A DNA stretch of 64,000 nt from Bugula neritina (taxonomy: Eukaryota > Bryozoa > Gymnolaemata > Cheilostomatida > Bugulidae): contig OZ037773.1 of the NCBI GenBank assembly GCA_964035545.1, forward strand, positions 7,652,751 to 7,716,750, in the 5' to 3' direction. The notes under the pieces were generated by a model, which saw nothing but the letters and a program-made list of their open reading frames with translations, did not search any database and was not told where the DNA came from. Of this stretch, positions 33,401 to 45,900 are shown in pieces. The translations under genes and the position numbers were made by a program. Position 1 is the first letter of the stretch. The number at the start of each line of letters is the position of its first letter.

Positions 33401-36400
33401 ATACAGGTATACAGGTATACAGTATACAGGTATATAGTATACAGGTATACAGGTATATAGTATACAGGTATATAGTATACAGGTATATAGTATACAGGTA
33501 TACAGTATACAGGTATACAGTATACAGGTATACAGTATACAGGTATATAGTATACAGGTATATAGTATACAGGTATATAGTATACAGGTATATAAAGAAA
33601 GACACACCTGATACCATGCCAGCATATATACGTCTCTTCCTATCCTTTATCTTGGAATACATATTTTCATATTTCTTTGGGACCTGCACCGGACTGTGGA
33701 CACTCTGGAATGACAGGTACAGGAAAAGGGGAGACGATGCTTGAGCAGCATGAGTGGCTGTAACACAATAGACAACATGCTGCTAATTCATACAGGAAGA
33801 TACACACAGTTCTCTGAATTGTTGGTTAAAAAAATACGGCAGAAGGTTTCACCAGCCGCCTGAGGCACTGGACAGTGTTTCACCTGAGGCACTGGACAGT
33901 GTTTCACCTGAGGCACTGGACAGTGTTTCACCTGAGGCAATGGACAGTGTTTCACCTGAGGCACTGGACAGTGTTTCACCTGAGGCACTGGACAGTGTTT
34001 CACCTGAGGCACTGGACAGTGTTTCACTTGAGGCACTGGGCAGTGTTTCAAATGTGTATCTCTCATTTTATTCAATAATTATGGAAAACAGTTCAAAGGA
34101 GAAAAGAGTAAATGGGAGGAGACTCTGTTTGGAGTTACTTAAGGAGTTTATACTAAACAATCTAGCAACTTTTTGTAAAAAGAAACAATAAGAGTAGCAT
34201 TTAACTCTGTTACAGATATTAAAACTGTTACATAACTAATAAAATATGGACAATACTAGTTAGAGTCTATTGTTGAAGGTGGGTGTACCCTGCAATTATA
34301 AACCAATCAAAATTAAGAACTAACCAGTTTATATTTTCAAATAAAATGGTTTTATAAGCAGTGTTATGGGGTCTACAGTCGGAACTGAACTGCTGCCCGT
34401 CCTACTTTTTGCTGTTCACACTACAAATGCTGAACGCCAACTATCTCTAGTTCCGCAGTAAACTTTTAACCAATAGGAATGCCGTAACTCAGTTGCTGCT
34501 GTATCCACAGCAACAAACGATCAAATTTAGCGCAATTTATTGAGATTTATTAGCAAAATTCAATAAGATTTACTACTTATTTTTATTCTAATTTACCAGC
34601 TTCAATTATTAAAAATTACTACCTTTATTCAATGAGATTAACTAGCTTTATTCAATGAGATTTACTAGCTTTATTCAATTGCATTCATTGGCATAAAGAA
34701 CTAACTATGCTAAAAAAATTCAGCCAAATTAGAATAACCAAATATGCTGATAAAATTCAGTCAAATTTATCTACTAAATATTTATTTTATAATTAACTTT
34801 TATTAGGATTTGCATACAAAACTTCATATTATTAAGTAAAATAATATAGTTTTCAAAGAACTAAATCAAATAATAACGATCGCTAGTAGCACGTAAAATA
34901 AGTAAAAGCATTTAACCAATCAGGGCTTACCTGCAAGTCAGTGATTGGATGATCGTTGAATGCGAAATTTGAGCATCCAACATGTCGAACGCTGAACGTT
35001 CAGAAATCAGACAGTTGTGACGTCACAGGGTTCAACGCTTAGCCACAAAAAAGCGTTCACAGTTCAGTTTCAACTGTAGTCTGTCATGGGCATTAGACTC
35101 TAACAATAACCTTGAGTCATGACACCATTAATGTCAGCTGGCATCATCACATGATGTTACATAACTTTGAACTGATAAAGTATTACATAACTACTTACTG
35201 ATGACAGTTTGAGCAAGTCTGGTGAAGAGGTGGGCGGAGTATTCACCATAAGTATCATTACACCCTGTTTGATTGACAGTGTAGTCTATTCCAGTAAAGC
35301 CATGGGCAGATCTGTAGCCCAAAGAAAGCATACACGAGCTATTGGACGACTCTCAATTCTATATATATATAACTAGATACAAGGTGTTGTCTCACCATTA
35401 TAAGAGGGCAGAACTGTCTACACTAGATGGCATATAGCTATATGATTACGTATGCAAGGGAGGACTAATTATTATACCTACAAAACTATGCCTTATGTCA
35501 ACATTAGAGTTGTCTACCCAATATATGTAATACAATACACATTCTACAATATAACATAATACAATACACATTCTACAATATAACACGTAATACACCACTT
35601 ATTCTACATAAACTTGGTAACCTCTTTCTGAAGTAGTAGTCTTCACCACCAGTTAAATATCCACTGAAACTATCAAACCCTCTAGAAGTTGGAATGTAGT
35701 CTTTAGTATAGAAACCAAGGTGCCATTTACCTGAATATATAAACATTTATTTACAACTAAAATATATTAAATTAGAAGCACCATGTCAACAAATATAATT
35801 AAATTAAATAACCAGATTGTACAAACATTACAAAGATACTAACCAATCATATGTGTAGAATATCCAGCTTCTTTCAACTTATCTGGCATTGTTGGGTCAC
35901 CCAATGGTAGACCACTGGGCATACAAGGCCACATGATATCATGCTGCAACCCATTATGTATCTGGTACCGTCCTGGTATAAATCAATAAATATTCAAATA
36001 CGCAAACAAAGTAAGTATTGTAAAATGTAACTTTAGAGAAGGAGTGGTTAGAGTGCTGGTCTAGTAAACACAAGGTCAGCGGTTCAACTCAAAACATCAC
36101 AGTGATGTTACGAAGAGCATCCAGTCATAATTGAATCTATGCTGCACCAAAAAAGTTTTTAGCCCGCTTTAAAAACCCTTTCCATCGGTGTTTCTCACAG
36201 GGATGGTGACTATAAACCCACATGAGTTTTATCAAATTCAACTTCGCACAACACAATCAGCAGTAGCCATACAAACACACCGGACATAAGTTGACTGCGA
36301 GTTGGAGTGCATACGGGTTGGACATAGTAGTTTTCCAATTTCACTCCATCGGCAGCAAGTTTGTCCAGGTTTGGAGTTTTGATCTCACTTCCGTGATAAC

Positions 36401-36515
36401 CAATGTCATTCCAGCCGTAGTCATCAGCCAAGATGAAGATTATGTTAGGCTGTTCAGAAGCTGCAGATACTTCTGTAGATAATAAAACTACCACCCAGAT
36501 AATTCTCCACCACAT
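30469..36515 (-). CDS. Arylsulfatase B-like sulfatase, membrane-anchored, copy 2, 609 aa
   Basis: Ten coding exons: 36515-36281, 35972-35844, 35730-35622, 35311-35199, 33757-33608, 33181-33023, 32767-32577, 32143-31978, 31873-31782, 30954-30469; exon lengths 1-9 are identical to copy 1. All catalytic landmarks are intact: [15 protein letters not shown] (Cys69 as formylglycine precursor), GKWHLGF, TDNGG. It differs from copy 1 by scattered substitutions (for example EVSAAS for EVPAAS near the signal cleavage site) and by six rather than three 11-residue linker units, making it 33 residues longer. The C-terminus again has a hydrophobic span ([15 protein letters not shown]) and the basic tail FGKKVTY. 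Both copies look functional. A minus-strand AATAAA lies at 30033-30038. Confidence 0.92.
30598..30795 (-). repeat. 33-bp coding minisatellite, six units (copy 2)
   Basis: Units read [44 protein letters not shown] and similar, all in frame. Two subfamilies (ending TNA and AIA) suggest internal expansion after duplication. Confidence 0.9.
31129..31550. mobile_element. 422-bp foldback insertion in intron 9 of copy 2
   Basis: The two arms are inverted copies: left GGGTCATTTTACTTAATTTA, right end read inward GATCATTTTACTTAATTTA, both continuing GTACACACTGGATATC. TATAA flanks both sides (31124-31128, 31551-31555) and is single in copy 1 (about 19315-19319), which is the empty site. Superfamily not assigned. 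Confidence 0.88.
32330..32585. repeat. 38-40-bp array containing the exon 7 donor (copy 2)
   Basis: About seven units of TTAGTATTACAGGTAAAAGT plus ACCACCTTTCTAGGACTA. The last unit includes the exon 7 donor (minus strand AGAAAG then GTAATA). Unit count and bases differ from copy 1. Confidence 0.85.
32888..33004. repeat. GGAT/GATA and GAGA microsatellite after exon 6, copy 2 only
   Basis: Runs of GATGGATGGGTG and GATAGATAGA, then GAGAGGGA, directly beyond the exon 6 donor. Copy 1 has only AGAGAGAGAG here. Confidence 0.85.
33185..33596. repeat. Minisatellite of GTATATAGTATACAG units (copy 2)
   Basis: About 28 units of a 14-15-bp TATAGTATACAGG motif between exons 5 and 6, longer than the array in copy 1. 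Confidence 0.9.
33858..34051. repeat. 24-bp array, eight units, intron 4 of copy 2
   Basis: Unit GAGGCACTGGACAGTGTTTC plus ACCT. Copy 1 holds about two diverged units at 21562-21610, so expansion is specific to unit 2. Confidence 0.95.
34364..35093 (-). mobile_element. About 720-bp TIR element in arylsulfatase intron 4, reversed orientation
   Basis: Counterpart of 21922-22630 with its interior inverted relative to common flanks (TTTATAAGCAGTGT on the left, ATTAGACTCTAACAATAA on the right). Internal divergence is higher than in surrounding intron sequence. Confidence 0.7.
36045..36232 (+). mobile_element. tRNA-derived SINE, copy in arylsulfatase intron 1 (unit 2)
   Basis: Orthologous to the SINE at 23574-23760 and at the same intron position, with minor changes (GAAGAGCATCCAGTCATAATT core retained). 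Confidence 0.85.
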
Positions 36516-37815
36516 TCTAAAAGAAAGCAAGAGATTTGTATATATAAATTTTGATAAATAAAGTGTATAGACATGTGACAGTAGGATCGACAAGTTAAAT
36601 ATGTTACCTTAAGATACTGTCATAGCAGCAACATATCTTCAAGTAAAATTATTACGTGATTTGACTTTGAAGCCGCAAAGAGCCACTTGTGAAATTTCAA
36701 GTAGCCTGTTTATGACATACTTGGTCTATCTGATCAACTACGTCTAGACTACATACTCTTATTGTAAATAAAATTACTACAAGTAAATTAAAATCACAGC
36801 AGATTTTCTAACCAAATCTTTGAATGACAGTTAATACAACATTTTTACTTTATATCCAACGTTTTATATATTTAATTGTTCCTATTCAGCTTGTTGACCA
36901 ACAAGATTTAAAGGAAAATGATTTAGAGCACAAGTGATTTATGTTTTGAACTCATTTTCATTTCATCGAATCCTTAGCTAGCTAAACAAATTATTATTTA
37001 CTTATATCAAGTTGGTTTAAAAAGAAGATTTGGGGTTCTTAGCCTAACCAATATCACATTGGATGGCTAACATACATACCGCAATACATTAACGTTTTAT
37101 GCATAGGCAATCAAACGACTGCATACATTTACAAAATGCAAGTAGAATATTTATTTGATGTGCATTCAGGTTCTAAAATTGATATATATGTTCAAATAAA
37201 GTGACAAATACAGTTAGTAAGTAATACAATAAATCTTAGCATATAATAAATGCAGTGAATAGATAATTAAAACAATTAGGTGACAGTAATAGTAATAAGT
37301 AGCCAATATATTATACTTTCTAGTTATTTATACAAAGTAGCAGCTGCATATATTTGCATATCTACGCTTTTTCAATTAGGTACATTATACTTTTGCGAGA
37401 ATTATTTATAAATTTGTAGACAGTCGTATGGTGCTATAAAGTGTGACAAAGCCATTACCAAATCAGCACAGTTAGTGAGTTCATCTAACACCTCAAACTA
37501 CACAACTCAGATTTATGCAAGATTTAGTAGGTAAATCAGTTGTTGAATCATATTGGTTGAAATGTACATGATATAAATTAAAATTACATATTGATATACT
37601 GTATGAGTGTAGTACTATTAGTATTACTATTAGTATTACATTTACTATTACTATTAGTATAACTATACATTTACAAATACAATATTTATAAAATTAAATA
37701 TTTATTTTTAAATTGTTATTTACTTTTACCACAAGAATCAACTGCAGTAAAAATAAAACTATTGATATTCATATTGATAATGGTATGCACAAGACAAGTG
37801 CCAGTGATAATCACA

Positions 37816-39196
37816 ATCATGATGATAATGACAATCATAATGATTTATGATAAACCTGTGACACTGTAAAACTTTCTAGCTAATAGAATTTTACAGTAAC
37901 TTGAAAGAAGTAACAACATAAGATGACTTCCTAAATCACACCAAATCCAACTCTAGCAGTAGCTCCATGGCCATCCGTTTTAGCCACACCCTGATTTATG
38001 ATAATCATAATCATAATGATATAATTGCCAACTGCGTCAGCTACAATATTTCTACTATACAACAAGCACACTGCAATGACTGCAAGTTTTGTTGAAGTAT
38101 GATCACAATTCACAAATTGTATGCAGCTAATCACAATGATGAATGATCACCAACCGACTAACTCGAAGTCAAATAATATTATACTCCTTACTCTTTAGGC
38201 TTAAGCTTGGTTTAGATTATTGTTATGATAACCATCGTTTCCGCTTTGATACACCTATAAAGGAGAAAAGTTGAATATCTACCGATAATTCCGTATTATA
38301 ATAGCCATGAACTTAAACTTCCTTTTAGGCCTTAGGGGGTTGTAGTTCACAACCACTGAACCAAAAATGGTCTTTTCCAGTTCAGGGCCCACGACCACTG
38401 AGCTGGAATAGACCTGGAGAGGCCAAGGACGTTTTAGCGTGGCCAAATAGTTTAGCTCCGCCTTAACATGGAAAACTTAACCACGCCTACTTGTTTTGCA
38501 CGCAGTAGTAGTAAAATCCATTATAAATGCAAGCTATTAGAGCTTATATATTGAGGTAAACACTAAAAAATAATGAAAATTCAGCAATGTGAAGCAGGAA
38601 CCAATTATTTTGTTTATTTTACTTTTGGTATTTGTAATTTCATGACTAATTATCATTTTATGAAGCATGTACCTCAAGTATATATGATAATAACTTTAAT
38701 AACCTAACAAATGCATTACATATTTATTGATTAGATCAACACATTAGTCAAAATTAAATGAAAAGCAACAGCAAAGCAAATTTCAGCCTTAGTACATGAA
38801 CACTGGCAGTAAGGATAACAAGTATAAAAGTTTATAAATAATATAAAAAAACCGGTGGTAAGACACAGCTTTACAACACAGGCAAGTAACAGATTTCCTT
38901 AAACCTTTCAAAGTTTTAAATTCTGTTTTCAAGTGCTAATCTGAAAGCAATAAGTGATTAAAATGGAATTACAGAATAAACAAAAAATAATATTATATTG
39001 CAATAACAATATTTGTTATCATCTAATGTTATAATATAAATACTGTTGTAATAACTTCTAAACGATTAATTACCCACATCCTTATTACTGGCCTCTAAAC
39101 AGTACACTTTTGTTGCTACATTGCCTGAAATTTAGTTTGTGCATAGCAATATTTGTTAGTTTAGCAATGTGGTGCTGAAATAAGTCATAATATACT
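37816..39196. other. Spacer between duplication unit 2 and the P-like relic
   Basis: AT-rich with CATAATGAT-type simple sequence at 37800-38020. A stretch at 38330-38480 has internal inverted similarity (GGTTGTAGTTCACAACC, and TTCAG/CTGAA blocks). No gene recognised. Confidence 0.4.
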
Positions 39197-40550
39197 TCAA
39201 AGAGTAAATTTAAAAGGGAGAAATGATGATTTTCGATGCCTAATGATGTCTCCATGAATAACAGTTGTGCTATCTAATGGCTTAGAATTTCCTGAGTTGC
39301 CTGGATGTACACCACATCGGGTCACCAATTTTCTAAAGATAGACTGAAAGCCAGTTACAGATGCGTTATTATTCCATCCACCTAGAACAGATATTAAAAA
39401 AATGCTTGGACATCAATTGCCTGTTCACAATTAATGATTGGATTATGTTTACCCAGAAAAAATGATGTTTTTTAGAACACAAGCAAAACCTTGCATGCAA
39501 TTAAGCCAAAAAAGTCATTTAATTAAAAAATGCACAATTGCTTTGACACCACAGTTTTGGAAATTTTTGAAAATTCATTATCTTTGTCTCTTGGTATTCA
39601 AAAGTTAATAAAATTTACTTCATATTGCGTGCATTTCAACCGCTAAGCTCAAGCAAAAAAATTCACTTTTCAACACAGTTGGTCCAACCGACCATCTTAG
39701 TTGCACCTATCAAAGCAAAGTGAAAAACCGAACACCTGAAGGAAAGAGATAAGAGAGCAAGAGAACAAATGAACATCTTAACATAAGTGCATGCAGACTG
39801 GGCTTCATGCATAGCAGTTTAGAGCTATAGCATACCACAGCTCTAAATGGTCTTGCGAAAATTTATACATTAGCAGATAGTCGAGCGTTTTAGGCACCAA
39901 CAGTTTCTCCACCAACCCAAATACTGTGTCAATGGCACATACAAGTCCAGTAATACAAACATGTCTGCAAATAACACAAATAGGGACAGGCACATATTAG
40001 ATCTGAAATATAAGCAAGTAACACTTTCTATGGTAATAGGAAATTTACCTTTTGGTCTTGTACAGAGGTATCTTTTCATTATTCTTTAGGCCTAGCAAAT
40101 ATTGCCGTGTATCTTTCAGAAAAGGAGTGATGACACTGATACCATTTAGATGTAAAGGCTGCTTGTAGCCTTTAGCTATTGCTGATCGACTATTCAGGAT
40201 GTCAAACAACCGATCAACTCGCTACAGAAAAAGTAACATCAGCAGAACATGGGACGATTGCAGTTACAGTATTTTAAAGAAATAAAACCAAAAGCTGTAA
40301 CAAACCCTAATGAAGTTGATGGTAGCATCACACTGCTGGAATTTAGAGAGTCCCAACTGTTTCAGCGTATCTAGTGAGTCAGCCACTGAAGCTGACAGCA
40401 ACTGGGTAGCAAGAGACACCTGAGTAGATGACACAATAAAGATATTAGTTCAACACTCAATTATAACTGCATTGCCAAAGTAGCGCTTTACTAGTAGTAG
40501 TAGTAGCAGTAGGCTAGTAGTAGTAGTAGCAGTAGGTTAGTAGTAGAAGT

Positions 40551-40618
<68 letters not shown>

Positions 40619-41371
40619 TAGCAGTAGGCTAGTAGTGGTAGTAGCAGTAGGCTAGTAGTAGCAGTAGGCTAGTAGTAGCAGTAGGCTAGTAGTAGTAGTA
40701 ACAGTAGGCTAGTAGTAGTAGTACTAGTAGTAGCAGTAGGCTAGTAGTAGTAGTAGTAGTAGCAGTAGGCTAGTAGTAGTAGTAGCAGTAGGCTAGTAGT
40801 AGCAGTAGGCTAGTAGTAGTAGTAGCAGTAGGCTAGTAGTAGCAGTAGGCTAGTAGTAGTAGTAGGCTAGTAGTAGTAGTAACAGTAGGCTAGTAGTAGT
40901 AGTACTAGTAGTAGCAGTAGGCTAGTACTAGTAGTAGTAGTAGTAGTAGCAGTAGGCTAGTAGTAGTAGTAGCAGCAGTAGTAGTAGTAGTTGTACTATC
41001 ATACTGATACTGTAAGTATAACATTAGCCATTAGCCTTAGCTATTAGTATTAGTATTACTACTAGTACTACTAGTAGTAGTAGTAGTAGTACTAGTAGTA
41101 GAGTACTACTAGTAGGCAGCAGCACCGCTACCACAACTATTAAGCCTACTGTTACGCTAGTTCATGTATTACTTTCACTGATTGTTGTAACTAAAGCCAT
41201 ATACTTACTTGTGAAAAGAGATTTTTTTGTCTTTATGTAACTGCTGTACTGGTAGTTGCGGCAATTGTATGCATAACACTGAGACTCAGTGGTCTTGCTT
41301 CTTTGACCCTTAGTTTGCTTAGGATACGGAGAATTCGACATGTTTAACGAAGTAGAGGTGATAGAAAACAC
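39197..41371 (-). pseudogene. P-element/THAP9-like transposase relic
   Basis: Pieces on the minus strand in order: 41371-41209 (possible THAP start: SQCYAYNC, then KKSLF), 40419-40306 (ATQLLSASVADSL, ATINFIR), 40221-40049 (RVDRLFDILNSRS, AKGYKQPLHLN), 39964-39805 (AIDTVFGLVEKLL, YLLMYKFSQDHLELW), 39381-39197 (GGWNNNASVTGFQ, IFRKLVTRCGV). FDILNSRS, YKFSQDHLEL and GGWNNN are hallmarks of P-element and THAP9 transposases. Breaks: after exon 1 the phase (1) does not fit exon 2 (0); the second half of the THAP finger and most of the catalytic core are missing, a TAG/CAG array occupying that place; and the SQDHLEL exon runs into a stop before GGWNNN in an incompatible phase. A dead copy. Its terminal repeats were not found. 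Confidence 0.8.
40486..41000. repeat. TAG/CAG trinucleotide array with AGTAGGCTAG interruptions
   Basis: Long runs of TAG and a pure CAG stretch at about 40551-40602, punctuated by the higher-order motif AGCAGTAGGCTAGTAGTAG. A second TAG/ACTAG patch follows at about 41040-41110. It lies inside the transposase relic where coding sequence would be expected. Confidence 0.95.
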
Positions 41372-42914
41372 AATTAAATAAAAATATAGTCGCTTCAGAT
41401 ATAAAGCAGGACAAAAAACAAAGTTTAAAAGTGAGATTCACTCAATCGAAATGATGGACGACCGGCTCTATTTTCTCCCGCTAGAAAAAGAGCATGCTCG
41501 GGCTCACAAAGCCAATCGGCAACGAGGTTGCATTACAAAGTACAATCGTACCCATTCCAGTTAATAATTATTGAGTTCATTGCCCACGACAGTCTTATAA
41601 TAGAATATGCAAAACTCGTACAACCAGGATCGTCAGCTATTAATACCACTGAACTGAAACTATAATTATAGTTCAATGATTAATACCTACAGTGTGTAAC
41701 ATTCTAACTAATAATTATTTTTCTTACAGTTGTAACTCGTAAAGAAGTTTAAAAAACATGCTAATTTAGGTGCTGAGTGTGCTTTTCTAAAACCAGTTGT
41801 ATAACTCTTGTTATTAGCAATTTGTGCATCATGTTCTAATGCACTATTTCCAAATTCATTTGTTTTCAGCATGCGATTTTACAAACTTCAAAATTGAAAT
41901 AAAAAAGTCCAAATCTATAAATCTATCCCAGGCACAACTTAACTAAACCTGTTTTTGCATATCGTATATCTTTGATGCTCTTTAATTCACATAACATGAA
42001 TGATCAATCAGATGTCAACTCCTATTTGAAAAATTGCCCTATTAAATGATCGCACACACCCATGGTCCAAGTTGTTGCATATATTTACAAGTTTGTGATG
42101 AAATAAATGAATTCAACTGTTATTTGTCACGTGGACACAACTGAGTAGTGTCCAGTTTAATTGGAGCTCTTAGTCCTAGTCTTGTTTAGTGATTTCTTGG
42201 CTGATTAAAAGTAACAGCACAGCTACACAGCATAGTCAGATTAAGAGCAGCTTGTGAATACTAAAGTTGCCCCACTTGCATTTACATTTTTATTTGCCAC
42301 TGGTTTTTCCTAAAAAGCCTAGAGGTGGTTTGCAAGAGTCTATTCCGTCATGAGCAGTTTTCTTACTTCCCATAAAATAATTCATTCTTAAGTTTTTCAA
42401 TTTTGGTATTCCTGGAATCACGCAATGTTTCTATAACTTCTTTTCTCGCTGAACAAAATAATTGTTGAAATAAACCCTATATTATATAGTTGTCACCTAA
42501 TAATTACCCAATAGCTATACACCTTGTAAATCTAATTCTTTGTAAACAGCTTCAAAAGCGTATTAGAGCTAAAGTAAATGTTGGGCAATGATTATTTAGT
42601 CCTATGCAATCAACTGTAATATAGTTTAACCTTAGGTGTCTATTGTCAACACAGTAAAGCATTTTATATGGTTTTGATGCTCAATATATAGATTATAATG
42701 CAAATTATTGTATCAGGTTTCAATTAAATATTCCTAAAATGGTTACATTGATCTACAATTTCTTCCTGTTTCCTGTAATGTCCAGCTATTAAACATTCAG
42801 CCACACTTTATACATCCATTTATAGGTAAAACAGTATCTGTTTGCTGGTTACAGCAGGGGAGAGAGTGGAGCTTTAAGGTTGTAGTGCAAGAACCATTAG
42901 GCTAGGATTCAATT
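41372..42914. other. Spacer upstream of the CTHRC1-like gene
   Basis: No gene recognised. It should hold one end of the P-like relic and the promoter of the gene starting at 42915, but neither terminal repeats nor a TATA element could be fixed. Confidence 0.4.
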
Positions 42915-45900
42915 ATGCTGCTTCGATTTTTTTGTTTGGGAATATTTTTTATTTATTCCATAAAACAAATCAAGGCATTAGGTAGGTTTTTTTTACATAT
43001 ATAATTAATTTACCCTCTATACTTGTAATCTAAGGAAGATATAAAACTTTTACTCCCACCGGGGTTCAAACCCGAGACCTCTGGCTTGCATGCAGGCACA
43101 CTAGCCCTTACATCACAGGGACTACTTGGTAGTCTCAACACTACAGAGCATTTCGAAGATTCTGTATAATATTATTCCTCTATTCTCATAATAGTAGAAT
43201 CATCTGTAAGCCTATAGAGTATAATACATTTATTTTACTATGGATTATAGCGCCACCAGAATGCAACCAGTTGTATAATCGGCGTGAAGTGTTTCCAGAA
43301 ACTCTTTCTCCTCATTTGAACGTATTCTCTGCCAGAACAGAAGTGGAGTGTATCAACAGGTGTAATCAGCAAAGTGTGACATGCTATTCACTGCTCTACT
43401 ACCCTGAAGGTATAATTGCTCTGTATTATCTCTAATTGTAAAGATATAGCGATATAAAATTAGAAATATGAAATATTTTAATCTTTTCAAATTGCAATTG
43501 TTTATAGAAATTGTGTACAATTTAGTCATTGAATATAATTATCTTCATTAATTGTTTATTGTAATATAGCATGCATATAATATACGTTTCACATATTTTA
43601 ATGAACAGCAAACCCTAAATCAAATTGATCTCTATTAGTCTAGAAGTAACCTCCCAAAAAGTGCTCAAAAAATTGGCTTATTACACTTTACTAGGTGGCC
43701 ACTCAAAAAAAGTTGTTCCTGGATCAAAATTTTGTGCTGATTCTGAATCTACAAACTCTAAAATTCTATCTCTACCCAAACTCAAGTTATTGCAAAAACA
43801 AATCGACATCTTGAATGGGTGATAAAAAGAAATATGGCTTGTGCAAAATAGTATCCAGTTTTATTAAGCTATCTTGAAGAAAAAATATTTGCTGAAATAC
43901 CAAAAATAATTGCCTCTTACTTAAAATCCTATGCTGATACTGAATTTAAAGACTGCAAGAAGCTATCTCAAATTAAAACCAAGTTGTTTATATAAACATA
44001 TATGTTTGTTATGAACCGACATATTGCATGAGGCATAAGCATGCAGAATAATCATGTATGACCAAGCTATTTATACAAAAATGAAAACAAAGTCATGCTG
44101 ATGTGTGAAAAAGCTATATTTATAAAGTTATAGTACAAAATGAATGTTGAAATGAATAAATATTGAAATCTTTTGAGCTCAGCCCAAGTGAATCATTTGC
44201 TAGTCTGTCGGCAGCCGTTAAACGTCTGCAGAAATCAACAAGATTCTGTAAAATTATTTAGAGGAACAGAAGCATGAGAGATGATCAAAATCAAATTGGT
44301 TGCAGCAAAATATATAACACATGTCTAAAAATAGTGCTTTATTATGAAAAAGTATTCTCGCCATCATTGTCACTGCCGTCAGTCTCATCATAGCTTCTTC
44401 CCCAATATAGAGCTTCTTTTCAGACAATTCTTACATTGACAAACATCAGTGCATGCACTGCATTTGAGACTTCTGACATCCCCATCTTGATATGTTGCAG
44501 CTGGTCTTACAGGAGCAGTTTAAACTTTGCAATATACATGTTCAGGTGCAGAAGCTTGATTCATCTACTTTATATTTATGCTGCCATGATTCTCAACAAT
44601 CTTTTTATAATGTTCTGGGGGTGGTGCATCAATATGGGCTGTTGTCACCCTTCCCCAAATTGCTGCTTGATAATCTGCTCTTTTTACGTGCAAATTTATT
44701 TCATCTTTTGTTGGAGGCAAACTCTATTAAGTTATTTTAGACGGTGAACAAAATACAGTGTATTAGACATTATCTATATTTGAATTTCCTGCTCCATAAA
44801 GTTTATAGACAAATTGTTCTACTTCAGCAGCTGTAATGGCTTACAGCTTAAAATACTTCCCAAGGTGTTCAAAGGTTCCCATATATTATAGATATTTTCT
44901 TAAAAGAGAGTAGGCTGTGCGCTATCCTTTTCCATAAAAAGCACTATAGTCGAACCACAACCTGTTAAAGCATGAAATCTAGTAAGTGCTGCACGCAACA
45001 GCAGTCCGGATTTATTTGCTGCAATGTTGATATCCAAATACCTAATATGTTTATGGTTTCCTCCCAGCGAGACGCTGTTTTTATTTTGTTACCATATATA
45101 TTAACATTACCTATATAACTGATGAATTGATTGCTAAATAGCTCATATGCTAATAGCTATAGTAGCTAACATGAATTATCTAGAATAATATTTTATTATT
45201 TTTACGAACTTGTGTGGGACAAAAAGTAGTAATACATTATTAATTATAGACACTATCTTTAATAGATACTTATTAACAAAATATTTTTTCAAACAACAGG
45301 CAAGATGTATAAAATATACAAAATTAATAAATTAATGCAAATCAAAAGAATTTATTTATGTGCTAAATAACAAGCAATTGATCCAAGTTTATTTCAATTT
45401 ACATATTTATCAGTAATATTAAAATAAGTTGCACATGAAAATACATTTTAACAAAATAAATAACTATCGTCTAAGTAGGAAATTTAGCCTAGCCTCTATC
45501 TGGCATGACACCATGATTACCACACCCGTGAAAAAATATAATTGGTAAGAAGGTAATATTTTGCAAATAACGAGACTTAGGATGAAAACATCCATGTCTT
45601 GAGATTTGATTATTACACTCAGACTTATGATGTTCATAAGATATTTTGCATGTAACAAAGTTTGTGTATCTGCTTCCTCGTGATCTAATTGTTAGCATTT
45701 AAGTTGTGCTTTCTTAGGAATTCCACCATGTTTAAAAAATTGTAGCTGAACACAATTTTTTGGTATGCATCAACTATAATAACAATATTGTTCTCTAAAA
45801 TATTTTTACTCCATGTTTCACACAAAAATGCACCAGTCTCAAACTCAGCTTGTTTTATTTGCTGATAAGAAATTATTATTTTTGTGACAAATGGCACACA

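Larger units (their letters stand above)
29976..37815. repeat. Segmental duplication, unit 2 (arylsulfatase B)
   Basis: Direct-orientation partner of 18238-26279. Differences are mostly indels: minisatellite lengths, the 422-bp foldback here, the 847-bp foldback there, and the flipped intron 4 element. Confidence 0.9.

Noticed and set aside
33788-34191. Open frames through the 24-bp repeat (both strands)
   Set aside because: Repetitive translation of an intronic array, absent in copy 1; no start context, no domain.
39805-39964. Intact transposase exon ending the protein at ...LNCYA
   Set aside because: In the family SQDHLEL is followed by more sequence and the GGWNNN block, which lies downstream in an incompatible phase; the stop marks decay.
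40486-41000. CRISPR-like array in the TAG/CAG repeats
   Set aside because: Unit and spacers are the same trinucleotides; there are no unique spacers, and the genome is eukaryotic.
43051-43122. A functional tRNA gene
   Set aside because: B box and length fit, but the anticodon stem does not pair well and it lies inside an intron; a SINE head or pseudogene is more likely.
44436-44747. 103-codon plus-strand frame inside the TA-flanked element
   Set aside because: Cys/Phe-rich translation without recognisable pattern or splice partners, in a transposon interior.
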